Shown in pieces: positions 8,566 to 16,359 of a DNA stretch of 40,453 nt (positions are counted from its first letter, which is position 1; every line of letters begins with the position of its first letter). Below the pieces are notes generated by a model. That model ran no database searches, had not been told where the DNA came from, and worked only from the letters and a program-made list of their open reading frames with translations. Made by a program: the position numbers and the translations under genes. The DNA is from Cellvibrionaceae bacterium. Its GTDB lineage: Bacteria; Pseudomonadota; Gammaproteobacteria; Pseudomonadales; Cellvibrionaceae. The stretch spans positions 1 to 40,453 of the forward strand of contig JAOXRT010000045.1 of assembly GCA_025800365.1 (NCBI GenBank), in the 5' to 3' direction.

Positions 8566-9609
8566 ATGACTACAGCAAATAAATCACAGCTACTTGCCGA
8601 GCAGGCCTTTGCTTTAGTACAGGCCGCTGAGGGTGAGGCTAGCAATGATGCGAAGGCGAAGATTAAGGAATTTTCTCAGCTTTCGGTAGAACATGAGGCC
8701 GCCTTAAAAAAAGCGCAGCTAGAGTGGGCTCTGCTCGGACAAATGACCATTGCCCCACTTGATACAAAACAGAAAGCAAAGTTATTCATAGAGCGCCAAT
8801 GCGTGTCTCTGCGTGACCAACCCTACCGCTTAATACCTGTTGCTGCGATATTACTAATAGCAGTTATGCTACTGCCACTATTTATCTCATCAAACGAAGT
8901 TCAAAATCAAACACTGAAAACACCAACAATTGCAGATATTGAAACAAAGAAATTTAAAACAGCCTACGGCCAACAAAAAGAAGTTAAGCTTAGCGACGGA
9001 TCTACAGTATTTTTAAACTGGAATACTGTTATTGAGACTCGCTTCAGCGAATCACAGCGACAGCTAACTCTGCTTAAAGGCGAAGCCCTCTTTGATGTGG
9101 CAAAAGATACCAAGCGCCCATTTATAGTGGCAGCAGGCAACAGCCTAACACGAGCCGTCGGAACTCAATTTAATATCCGCAAACTCAATGATTCTGACAG
9201 TCACGTAGCCGTCAGCGAAGGAATCGTTGAAGTTCGTCTGAGCCAGCTGCAAAGCGATAAACGCACCTTAACGGTCAATCAAGGTATTACCGTGAGCAAT
9301 AACGCTCTAGGGGAATTGGAGTCTTTTGATGCTAAGCTGCTAAGCTCCTGGCGAGAAGGTATATTGGTATTTGAAAACAAACCCCTGAGTCAGGTCCTAG
9401 AAGAATTAGATCGCTATAGCGCTTATAGCATTGATGACCGTTTCTCCGACAATGAAGATCCACTGGTCTCTGCAACTTATTTCATTGATCAGATTGACAA
9501 CGCCTTGAGTTCACTGGCATTTAGCTTTGATTTAAAACTTAAGACCGAACGTAAAGGTCAGCATACTCTAATAGCCGTAGAGGCAGCTGCTCCTCAAAGA
9601 CCGAATTAA
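8566..9609 (+). CDS. FecR-family anti-sigma / signal-transduction protein
   Basis: 347 residues. The cytoplasmic N-terminal part (1-85, with the FecR N-terminal helical region) would hold the sigma factor. One transmembrane helix lies at 89-108 (LIPVAAILLIAVMLLPLFI). The periplasmic FecR domain follows at about 130-225 (AYGQQKEVKLSDGSTVFLNWNT, FDVAKDTKRPFIVAAG, AVGTQFNIRK), and a C-terminal STN-like/DUF4974 region lies at about 265-340. It should receive the signal from the STN domain of the TonB receptor encoded at 12347-14785 and control the adjacent FecI. It lies 66 bp after the restored sigma-gene stop, so probably fecI-fecR is one Fur-repressed transcript. Confidence 0.93.
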   Translation: MTTANKSQLLAEQAFALVQAAEGEASNDAKAKIKEFSQLSVEHEAALKKAQLEWALLGQMTIAPLDTKQKAKLFIERQCVSLRDQPYRLIPVAAILLIAVMLLPLFISSNEVQNQTLKTPTIADIETKKFKTAYGQQKEVKLSDGSTVFLNWNTVIETRFSESQRQLTLLKGEALFDVAKDTKRPFIVAAGNSLTRAVGTQFNIRKLNDSDSHVAVSEGIVEVRLSQLQSDKRTLTVNQGITVSNNALGELESFDAKLLSSWREGILVFENKPLSQVLEELDRYSAYSIDDRFSDNEDPLVSATYFIDQIDNALSSLAFSFDLKLKTERKGQHTLIAVEAAAPQRPN

Positions 9610-9630
9610 ATCAATTTCTGAACAACAGAT

Positions 9631-9658
9631 TTTACGGTTTTCTCCAAGCCGTGACGTC
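9631..9658 (+). promoter_or_regulatory. Putative FecI-type ECF sigma promoter, copy A
   Basis: TTTACGGTTT at 9631-9640 and CGTC at 9655-9658 are separated by 14 nt. The same two blocks with identical spacing occur upstream of the TonB receptor (12211-12238), with many intervening matches and no gap. CGTC is a frequent ECF -10 core. It lies about 60-70 bp before the DUF3649 gene. Inferred from pairwise conservation only. Confidence 0.6.
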
Positions 9659-9715
9659 TTCATATACATTGTTCTGCCCTTAGCAAATCTGCTGGGTATT
9701 AGCTTATATAAGAAG

Positions 9716-10090
9716 ATGGTTCACGTTATGCCTGCAAGCCCCAGCCCAAAGCGGCCATGGCCACTTATTTCTAGGATATTTGCCGCACTTTTAGGCGGCT
9801 ATGTTTTTACCAATGTCTGCTCAATGCTGCTGTTCTTTGCTTTGGTGGATAAAGAGCTCATCGCTACCGCCAGCGACGATATTAACGTCTTAGCCATCGC
9901 ATCGGTTTTCAATAGCATGACCACCATAGGCCTAAGCAGCTTTTTAATTTACAGTGCTGCCGCCATCTGGGTATTTCATTGTGATAGCGCCAAGCTCGCC
10001 TGGTCGAGCCTGATGCTTCCCAGCCTTGCAGGTCTATGCCTAATTTACCTGCAATTACCTCCGGCTATCCAAGGGCTACTCTCGCCATGA
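9716..10090 (+). CDS. DUF3649-like small membrane protein of an iron-uptake operon
   Basis: 124 residues with about four hydrophobic segments (ISRIFAALLGGYVFTNVCSMLLFFAL; VLAIASVFNSMTTIGL; FLIYSAAAIWVFHC; LAWSSLMLPSLAGLCLIYLQL). The R-I-x-A-A-x-x-G-G-Y start and the A-A-x-I-W-V-F segment match what I know of DUF3649 proteins, which sit next to PepSY-TM and DUF3325 genes in TonB-receptor loci. ATG 9716 and ATG 9728 are both possible starts. Its stop overlaps the next start as ATGA, so the two are translationally coupled. The function is unknown; a role in ferrisiderophore reduction or iron release is inferred from context. Confidence 0.8.
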   Translation: MVHVMPASPSPKRPWPLISRIFAALLGGYVFTNVCSMLLFFALVDKELIATASDDINVLAIASVFNSMTTIGLSSFLIYSAAAIWVFHCDSAKLAWSSLMLPSLAGLCLIYLQLPPAIQGLLSP

Positions 10091-11817
10091 CTACAAATAG
10101 CAAAACAGATAAGCCACGTCGATTTAGACAGTCGATGACAGCTCTGCATACCTGGATAGGCTTACTCCCGAGTTGGATTCTGTATTTTATCTTTATCACA
10201 GGTACCGCCGGCTACTTTGATAGCGAAATCAATCAATGGATGCAACCTGAGCTGCCTATAGCTGGTCCCCCTAAAGATCAAACAACAATGCTAGCAATGG
10301 CTGAGCAAGAGCTTTACCAACAGGCTCCCGATGCTGAACACTGGATTATCGAACTACCCAATGAGCGTGAGCCTTATCTACACATATATTGGGAAACTCA
10401 TTTAACAAAAGCTGACAAGGAGGGCCTAAGTGAGGAAGAAGTTGAAGCCAAACGAGAAGCCCTGCAAGGGGACCTTTTGCTAGATCCGCAAAGCGGAAAA
10501 CCTCTGAACTACAGCGGTAAAGCTGAGAAAGCGCGGGACACCGCTGGCGGGGATACGCTCTACCGTATGCATTATCGCTTGCGCTATTTACCAGATGGAT
10601 TTGCGCGAAATCTGGTCATTCTAGCAAGCTTATTTATGCTTATCGCTCTTATAACGGGCATTATTATCCATAAAAACATCTTCAAAGATTTCTTTCGCTT
10701 CCGCAAAGATAAGCCGCTACGCGCACTGCTCGATGGACACAATATATTCAGTGTATTTAGCCTACCGTTTCAACTAATGATTACCTATAGCGGCCTGCTA
10801 TTTTTCTTAAGCAGCATCATGCCTCTTTTGATATTTGCACCAGTAGCAATGATGGGCTTCGATGTAGAGAATATGCGTTCGGCCAGATCTATAGAAGAAA
10901 TGTCCGAGAAAAACCAAGCGTTAATCAAAGTTGTGGAAGAGCATATTTTTAAACTACCCGTTGAGTTAGAACCAAGCGGTAAGAAAGTCGACACCATCTC
11001 GCTGGAGCTAGTCGCTCAAAGACTCATCAGCGAACAAGGAGAACGTAAAATCGATGAGGTCACTATCGATAACATTGGTGACAGCAACGCTAGAGTTGCT
11101 TTCTTTTTTCCTAGCGAAATAGACTCTAGTGCCAGCACTAACATTGTTTATGACGGTGTAAGTGGTGAGCAAATTGTCAAAGAAGATAGCGGTATAGAGC
11201 TATCAGCAGTCACAGAAGTTGATACAGTGATGAGAAATCTACATGAAGGTCTGTTCGCCCCTCCACTCTTGCGCTGGCTGTATTTTATATCCGGATTAAT
11301 GGGCGCCGGCATGATTGCCACCGGCTCTATACTGTGGTCAGCAAAACGCAGGCGCCAGTTGGAACAGCGTCAAGCGAAGCATATTGGTGTTTCTCTAGTA
11401 GAGGCCTTAAATGCTGCAACAGTGATAGGTTTACCAATAGGCGTGGCAGCATTCTTTTGGGCTAATCGCATAATTCCCGCGCAATTAGAGAGTCGTGTTG
11501 AATGGGAAGTTCATAGTATGTTTATCGCTTGGGCTATCATGTTTGTGCATGCGTTGCTGCAAAACAAATCCCGCGTCTGGTTTGAGCAATGCCTTATCGC
11601 TGCTATTGCCTTTGCACTACTACCTTTACTTAATGGACTCACGGGTGAACGGCATTTGCTGAATAGCCTTCCGCAAAAGGATTGGATAATGGCTGGTTTT
11701 GATCTCTGCATGATCGCCATAGCCGGCTTATTTTTTGCCATAGCGCTAAAACTACACAAACGGCAAGCGGACAAAGCCACGGCCCATTCAGCCTCACAAT
11801 TGAGCCAGGGAGCCTAA
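10087..11817 (+). CDS. PepSY-associated transmembrane protein (putative ferrisiderophore reductase)
   Basis: About 576 residues from ATG 10087, which overlaps the upstream stop as ATGA; a longer frame from 10036 would overlap DUF3649 by 55 bp and is less likely. The first helix at about 22-44 (WIGLLPSWILYFIFITGTAGYFD) is the usual PepSY-TM opening. A periplasmic PepSY-like segment contains LLLDPQSGKPL. Further helices occur near 180-200, 230-262 and 400-570. Relatives of this family act in the inner membrane in reductive iron release from siderophores (for example the FpvG type). Its position between DUF3649 and DUF3325, with an ECF-type promoter ahead, supports the same job here. Heme-binding histidines are plausible (HKN, GHNIFS) but unproved. 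Confidence 0.87.
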   Translation: MTTNSKTDKPRRFRQSMTALHTWIGLLPSWILYFIFITGTAGYFDSEINQWMQPELPIAGPPKDQTTMLAMAEQELYQQAPDAEHWIIELPNEREPYLHIYWETHLTKADKEGLSEEEVEAKREALQGDLLLDPQSGKPLNYSGKAEKARDTAGGDTLYRMHYRLRYLPDGFARNLVILASLFMLIALITGIIIHKNIFKDFFRFRKDKPLRALLDGHNIFSVFSLPFQLMITYSGLLFFLSSIMPLLIFAPVAMMGFDVENMRSARSIEEMSEKNQALIKVVEEHIFKLPVELEPSGKKVDTISLELVAQRLISEQGERKIDEVTIDNIGDSNARVAFFFPSEIDSSASTNIVYDGVSGEQIVKEDSGIELSAVTEVDTVMRNLHEGLFAPPLLRWLYFISGLMGAGMIATGSILWSAKRRRQLEQRQAKHIGVSLVEALNAATVIGLPIGVAAFFWANRIIPAQLESRVEWEVHSMFIAWAIMFVHALLQNKSRVWFEQCLIAAIAFALLPLLNGLTGERHLLNSLPQKDWIMAGFDLCMIAIAGLFFAIALKLHKRQADKATAHSASQLSQGA

Positions 11818-11818
11818 A

Positions 11819-12169
11819 ATGATCAGTCTTTGTTTTATATTGTTGAACTTAGGGCTGTTGGCGCTTTGCTTATCGCAACAACGGCAATACTATGCTCTAG
11901 CGAAATCTTATCACCCCTTTGCCCATTATGTAGGTGCGAAATTTAACCAGGGTAAACGCTGGGGGTTTATTGGAGCGGGTTATTCCCTATTAATAATCGC
12001 CAGTTTGTTATTGGTTCAACAATTCGGCTTAGCTATTGGATTGGTCTATTTGGCTGCACTCCTCACACCAGCTGCGGCGCTCGTTGCAATGAGCAGCAGC
12101 TATCAGCGCTACCGGTTCATCACGATTTGCCTAATTTTGGCTGGTTTGCTGGCCCTAGGGAACCTCTAA
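11819..12169 (+). CDS. DUF3325-like small membrane protein
   Basis: 116 residues with about four hydrophobic helices, including the first (LCFILLNLGLLALCLS), LLIIASLLLVQQFGLAIGLVYLAALLTPAAALV and a final segment ending in GNL. Length, helix pattern and the QQRQYYALAKS loop after helix one agree with DUF3325, the usual third member of DUF3649/PepSY/DUF3325 operons. The start is one base after the upstream stop codon, with GGGAG about eight bases ahead, so it is tightly coupled. Role unknown; presumably accessory to the PepSY-TM protein. Confidence 0.8.
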   Translation: MISLCFILLNLGLLALCLSQQRQYYALAKSYHPFAHYVGAKFNQGKRWGFIGAGYSLLIIASLLLVQQFGLAIGLVYLAALLTPAAALVAMSSSYQRYRFITICLILAGLLALGNL

Positions 12170-12210
12170 AAAACTCTCAAATAAATTTTTCCAAAAATAA
12201 ATAAGAATTA

Positions 12211-12238
12211 TTTACGGTTTTTTGAAGGCAGTCGCGTC
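12211..12238 (+). promoter_or_regulatory. Putative FecI-type ECF sigma promoter, copy B, before the TonB receptor
   Basis: TTTACGGTTT at 12211-12220 and CGTC at 12235-12238 reproduce copy A at 9631-9658 with identical spacing; the bases just after CGTC (nTCA) also agree. A perfect TAAATAA-gaa-TTATTTA palindrome (12198-12214) overlaps the upstream edge. It lies about 105 bp before the receptor start codon. Confidence 0.62.
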
Positions 12239-12346
12239 ATCAAGTCAAATTTATAAAAAACTCCAGTTTGCTCGACCGTCAGTGCTACAAGATAGTCAAA
12301 AGATAGCTCGATGGTGAAGTGGAGTTGTTATCAACTAGGAGACAAG

Positions 12347-14785
12347 ATGAAGTTTCAACCTTCTTTGCAGAGTCATAGCATGAAAAAACTGTGTCTGAGT
12401 ATTGCGGCCATTTCTCTAGGTCTAAGCTCAGCGACGATTAGCAGCTCGGTGTTTGCTCAAGGCGCTCCTAGCGCAACACAAAAGCAGTCACAAAGCTATC
12501 AGCTCGATATTCCGCAACAAGCTTTAGCAGCCGCCCTGCAAAGCCTCTCAATGAAAACTCGCAAGCAAATTACGGCCGCCAGCGGTGATATTAGCGAGCT
12601 TAAAAGTAACGCCATCCAAGGTAATTATACAGTTGAGCAAGCTCTTAAATTAATGCTCAAAGATGCCCCTTTGGAAATCGTTCCCGTTGGCCAAGGCTTC
12701 GTTATTCGAGGAATTGAAAAACAAGCTAGAGAAGAGCTGATGGAAGAGGTATTGGTTACTGGATCTTACACCGCCCGCTCTATGAACGGCGCTACCGGCC
12801 TAAACATGTCTCTTAGAGAAACTCCACAATCCGTTAGTATTGTGACTGCCCAGATGATTCAAGATCAGGGCTTAGAAAAGATGTCCGAGTTATTACAGAA
12901 CACTCCGGGCGTTTCTATGGTTGGTGATGCCTCAGAAGATTATTTAATTTATGTGCGCGGCTTTCAGCTTGATAGCGCGGTTCAAGTAGACGGACTGATT
13001 TCAACTACGGCTAACCTAGCTTACTCGGGCTCTCTTTCTCAAGGTATTAACCCCGTGGTTGCAGAGCGAGTCGAAGTTTTAAAAGGTGCCGCCGGTATTT
13101 TGAGTGGCTTGGGTGAGCCGTCGGCAACTGTAAATATGATTCGCAAACGCCCAACGGACAGCTTTCAAGGTGAGCTAGCGCTTAGAGCTGGTCGCTGGAG
13201 CAATGTAGGCGCCGATATCGATGTATCTGGACCAATTACTGACAACAGCGGAGCACGCCTAGTCGCATCCTACAGCCAAGGTGACTATTTTCTAGATGGC
13301 TATGAGAAGCAGAACCAAGTAATTTACGGTATCTTCGAGACCGAAGCGGCTGAAGATCTAAAGCTAACCCTAGCCATCGAAAGACAGGATCGCAACTCTG
13401 ACGGCGTATACAACTGGAACTCAAACCCATCGTTCTATACCGATGGTACTCCTTTTACCCCAAAGCGCTCATTCAGTTCTGGTCAACCCTGGGCATATCG
13501 TGATGTCAGCGAAACCAGTGTAACACCGGAGCTGGAATATCAAATTAATACCGACTGGTTTGTGAAAATGTCCTACCGTTATGCCGACGGTGACATCGAA
13601 GTGGTTAATGCCAGCTTAGGTGGTTTGGTGGATAAAGAAACCGGACAGCTTGTGCCTACTGGGCCCCCTGTTCCGGCTGCATTACTGTCTGAACGTGAAT
13701 CTAAGACCCATAGTTTTAATATTTATACCACTGGTGCATTCGATCTTTTCGACGTCACCCATGAAGTAGTACTAGGTTACAGTACGGCTAAAAATGAATT
13801 TGAGCTGGGCGCAACCTACTCTATCGTTCCCTTTGCTAACATAAATAATTTACTAGTTAGCGCGCCAGATTGGAGTAACCCGGTGTTTTCTAGTCAGAAT
13901 ACCGATGAAGTTAAACAGGACGGCATATACGGTACCGTGCGTTTTTCAATTTCCGATGACTTAAAACTAATGCTAGGCGGACGCGTCAGTAGCTGGGAAG
14001 CAAACTCTGTTTCACAAGCACAAACGCGTGACGAGACAGAGCTTAAGGATACGAATATTGTTACGCCTTATGCAGGTATTGTCTACGACATCAATGACTA
14101 TGCCTCAATATATGCCAGTTTAACCGGTATCTTTAAGCCTCAATTTGCTTACGATGAGAATAATGATCTACTGGATCCTACCGAGGGCACCAATACCGAA
14201 GCCGGAATTAAACTGGCGTTCTTTGACAATGACCTGAATATATCGGCCGCGATCTATCAATCTAACAAGGATAAGGTCGCTGAGTTTACCGGTACCCAGA
14301 ACGAATTCGGTAACTCAGTTTATCGCTCAGTTGACGGCATCAAAACCGATGGATTTGAAATTGAATTCGCCGGTGCTATCTCGGCTAACTGGAATGTGCA
14401 CGGCGGATATACCCACAACACCGCTGAAGATAGTACTGGTAAGAAGCGTAACACCTACATACCTGATGATGTATTCAAGTTCTCCACCACCTACGATTTT
14501 GATAAGTACATGGAGGGTTTGACCCTAGGGATCAGTGCCACTTGGCAGAGTGACACCTATTCTGAAAATACCGCCTTTCCAAGTAGCGGCCCAGTGGACA
14601 CCTTACAGCGTCAAGACAGCTATTATCTAATCGATATCATGGGACGTTATCGAATCAATGACGAGATCGAAATTGGCGTTAACGTGAATAATATCCTAGA
14701 TGAAACCTATAACCGTTCACTGTGGGGCTTCCTAGATTATGGCGAACCACGCAATATCTCCGCATCTGTGCGCTGGCAGTTTTAA
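12347..14785 (+). CDS. TonB-dependent siderophore receptor with STN signalling domain (FecA/FpvA type)
   Basis: 812 residues from ATG 12347, chosen because AGGAG at 12337-12341 sits five bases ahead; a longer frame from 12311 has no ribosome site. The signal peptide runs to about residue 38 (MKKLCLSIAAISLGLSS...VFAQ). The STN/secretin domain is at about 50-121 and transmits the ligand signal to FecR. A TonB box EEVLV is at 133-137, the plug starts near 155 (RETPQSVSIVTAQMI, then LLQNTPGVSM), and the C-terminal beta-barrel ends in ISASVRWQF with the terminal Phe. The ligand is probably a ferric siderophore; which one cannot be read. It is the last gene of the signalling locus and has a strong terminator. 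Confidence 0.95.
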   Translation: MKFQPSLQSHSMKKLCLSIAAISLGLSSATISSSVFAQGAPSATQKQSQSYQLDIPQQALAAALQSLSMKTRKQITAASGDISELKSNAIQGNYTVEQALKLMLKDAPLEIVPVGQGFVIRGIEKQAREELMEEVLVTGSYTARSMNGATGLNMSLRETPQSVSIVTAQMIQDQGLEKMSELLQNTPGVSMVGDASEDYLIYVRGFQLDSAVQVDGLISTTANLAYSGSLSQGINPVVAERVEVLKGAAGILSGLGEPSATVNMIRKRPTDSFQGELALRAGRWSNVGADIDVSGPITDNSGARLVASYSQGDYFLDGYEKQNQVIYGIFETEAAEDLKLTLAIERQDRNSDGVYNWNSNPSFYTDGTPFTPKRSFSSGQPWAYRDVSETSVTPELEYQINTDWFVKMSYRYADGDIEVVNASLGGLVDKETGQLVPTGPPVPAALLSERESKTHSFNIYTTGAFDLFDVTHEVVLGYSTAKNEFELGATYSIVPFANINNLLVSAPDWSNPVFSSQNTDEVKQDGIYGTVRFSISDDLKLMLGGRVSSWEANSVSQAQTRDETELKDTNIVTPYAGIVYDINDYASIYASLTGIFKPQFAYDENNDLLDPTEGTNTEAGIKLAFFDNDLNISAAIYQSNKDKVAEFTGTQNEFGNSVYRSVDGIKTDGFEIEFAGAISANWNVHGGYTHNTAEDSTGKKRNTYIPDDVFKFSTTYDFDKYMEGLTLGISATWQSDTYSENTAFPSSGPVDTLQRQDSYYLIDIMGRYRINDEIEIGVNVNNILDETYNRSLWGFLDYGEPRNISASVRWQF

Positions 14786-14810
14786 ATAAAGAGTTAGTTC
14801 TCCCTTGGAG

Positions 14811-14838
14811 CCGCCCTCGCGATAGGGCGGTGTTTTTT
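14811..14838 (+). terminator. Rho-independent terminator of the siderophore receptor gene
   Basis: CCGCCCT (14811-14817), a six-base loop, AGGGCGG (14824-14830), then tgtttttt. It lies 25 bp after the receptor stop. Confidence 0.93.
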
Positions 14839-14855
14839 CCAAGGGTAGCCCCCCG

Positions 14856-14942
14856 TTAAATAGAGCACTCAACTAACCATACTTTTCGACCCGGCTTTTC
14901 CCAGTATGGGGCATTCAAGCGCGCCTTAAATATCTTGCTACT
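14856..14942 (-). pseudogene. Remnant of an acyl-CoA ligase 3' end
   Basis: On the minus strand, 28 codons read SSKIFKARLNAPYWEKPGRK followed by eight more residues and a TAA at 14856-14858. They align without gaps to the last 21 residues of the intact ligase at 16360-17907 (SGKIFKKRLKDPYWEGAGRK then V), with 15 of 21 identical. Just upstream (14943-14950) the similarity continues for a few bases but is shifted by two. No start codon or upstream ligase body is present, so this is a fragment of a lost paralogue. Confidence 0.85.
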
Positions 14943-14960
14943 TAATCGGCTCTATTTAGG

Positions 14961-14981
14961 AACAGACTCAGGTCTGCCCCC
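14961..14981 (+). repeat. Degenerate REP-like palindrome (third copy)
   Basis: CAGAC-TCAG-GTCTG followed by CCCCC. The GGTCTGCCCCC part is the same as the right half of the palindrome at 18063-18090. It lies exactly between the ligase remnant and the end of the LRR gene. Confidence 0.5.
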
Positions 14982-14991
14982 AATCCCCAGC

Positions 14992-16206
14992 TTACAGTTT
15001 TCTTCTTACTGCAAGTAAGACAGGTACAAACATAAGCACAAATGCGAACCACGGTAAGGTCGGAACAGCTCGTACTGGTAAGGGGCCGAAATTAATACCA
15101 TTTGCCTGCACAAACGATGCGAACTGAGCCCAAAGATCACCCGTGAAGTTGTTACCTTCTAGGTGAAAGAAATCGAGATTGCTCAAGTTGGTGTAGCTAT
15201 CTGGGACTGCACCGCTCAGTTGATTCCCCGATAGATCCAAACGTTCCAAACTCGCCAATTGATCCAATTCTTGGGGCGCATTGCCTGTTAAATTGTTATC
15301 TGCCAAATCTAACACTTGCAAGGCAGATAGCTGCCCCAGTTCTGTCGGAATACTAGAATCTAGCTGATTGCCAGACAAATCTAGCGTTTCTAAAACATTC
15401 AGCTGGCCAAGCGTAGCCGGAATTGCCGAGTTAAGCTGATTATCCGATAAATTCAGCTCTCTCAAATAAGTCGCTAGCTGACCCATTTCTGTAGGAATAC
15501 TAGACGATAACTGATTGCCATTCAGCCTCAGGCGCTGCAAGAAAGCCATACTCCCAATCTCAGGCGGAATTGAACCGCTCAGCTGATTACCGGCCAAATC
15601 AATCAGAGCTAAAGCTGGAAGTGTAGTCATGCTTACAGGGATACTTCCGTCGAGGCGATTGTTCTGTAGCGACAATATAAATAGGTCTGTCATATTTCCG
15701 ATATTGCTCGGAATAGGACCCGTAAAATCGTTGTTCGCTAGATTCAGAGTAAATACATTAACCAAAGATGTAATCGTAGAAGGAATGGTGCCACTCAAAT
15801 TATTATCGGTTAATTCCACCACGGTTAATGATGTGATATTGCCTATATCTGGGTGTAGAGTTCCACTTAAACCTCGCCCCACTAGACGCAGCTGGGTAAC
15901 AGATATTGGAGTAATAGTGCCCGAAGTAGTCACACCCTCCCAATTTTGAATGCTATTGCCTGCTTTCCATTGACTGCCATTATCCACTGTATTCCAGCTT
16001 ACCCCGCCGCCACTGGCATTATAGAAATTAACCAAGGCCTCACAATCGGCCTGTGTAGTATCTATAAAAGCCGAATTAGCCGGATCACTACAGATCGACA
16101 GCGCTAATGGCTGGGCAGTAACTGATAAAGAGAAAACCAAAGAAAACAATAAACTCGCGGCTGCGATGACAAACTTATTAACAAAAACAGCGATTGACCC
16201 TTCCAC
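14992..16206 (-). CDS. Secreted plant-type leucine-rich-repeat protein with IPTL-CTERM-like tail
   Basis: 404 residues from GTG 16206, with GGGAG five bases ahead. A signal peptide spans about 1-32 (FVIAAASLLFSLVFSLSVTAQ). Residues about 45-95 resemble the plant LRR N-terminal cap (DCEALVNFYNASGG...W...W.GV). About ten to eleven 24-residue LRRs of the plant-specific type (LxxLxLxxNxLxGxIPxxxGxL; here LSGTIP, FTGPIP, LDGSIP, LSGSIPPEIG) span about 103-370. The tail at 381-404 is PTLPW, a hydrophobic helix, then RRKL, resembling C-terminal sorting signals of the IPTL-CTERM/exosortase type. The role is unknown; adhesion or protein binding at the surface is inferred. It lies between a ligase remnant and an intact ligase gene, suggesting insertion or rearrangement. 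Confidence 0.88.
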   Translation of the reverse strand: MEGSIAVFVNKFVIAAASLLFSLVFSLSVTAQPLALSICSDPANSAFIDTTQADCEALVNFYNASGGGVSWNTVDNGSQWKAGNSIQNWEGVTTSGTITPISVTQLRLVGRGLSGTLHPDIGNITSLTVVELTDNNLSGTIPSTITSLVNVFTLNLANNDFTGPIPSNIGNMTDLFILSLQNNRLDGSIPVSMTTLPALALIDLAGNQLSGSIPPEIGSMAFLQRLRLNGNQLSSSIPTEMGQLATYLRELNLSDNQLNSAIPATLGQLNVLETLDLSGNQLDSSIPTELGQLSALQVLDLADNNLTGNAPQELDQLASLERLDLSGNQLSGAVPDSYTNLSNLDFFHLEGNNFTGDLWAQFASFVQANGINFGPLPVRAVPTLPWFAFVLMFVPVLLAVRRKL

Positions 16207-16276
16207 ATAGACTCCCGTTCAACGCTATGAAAATAAAAGAAATTTTTAGCGCCGAAATAATATGGGAGTCATTTCT

Positions 16277-16303
16277 AAAAAGGATCCCCCCATATGAGGG
16301 GGG
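16277..16303 (-). terminator. Rho-independent terminator of the acyl-CoA ligase gene
   Basis: CCCCCC (16286-16291) and GGGGGG (16298-16303) flank a six-base loop. Read on the minus strand the stem is followed by ATCC then TTTTT (16281-16277). It lies about 57 bp after the ligase stop and ahead of the LRR gene, so the two are separate transcripts. Confidence 0.75.
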
Positions 16304-16359
16304 AGAGGTATTAATGGAATAAAACTGGCGAAATTGGCTTAGAACGGAGCAAACTTAAA

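Noticed and set aside
12198-12214. TAAATAA-gaa-TTATTTA palindrome as a second Fur box
   Set aside because: It lacks the GATAAT/ATTATC core and is simple AT-rich sequence; it may be a coincidence next to the ECF promoter.
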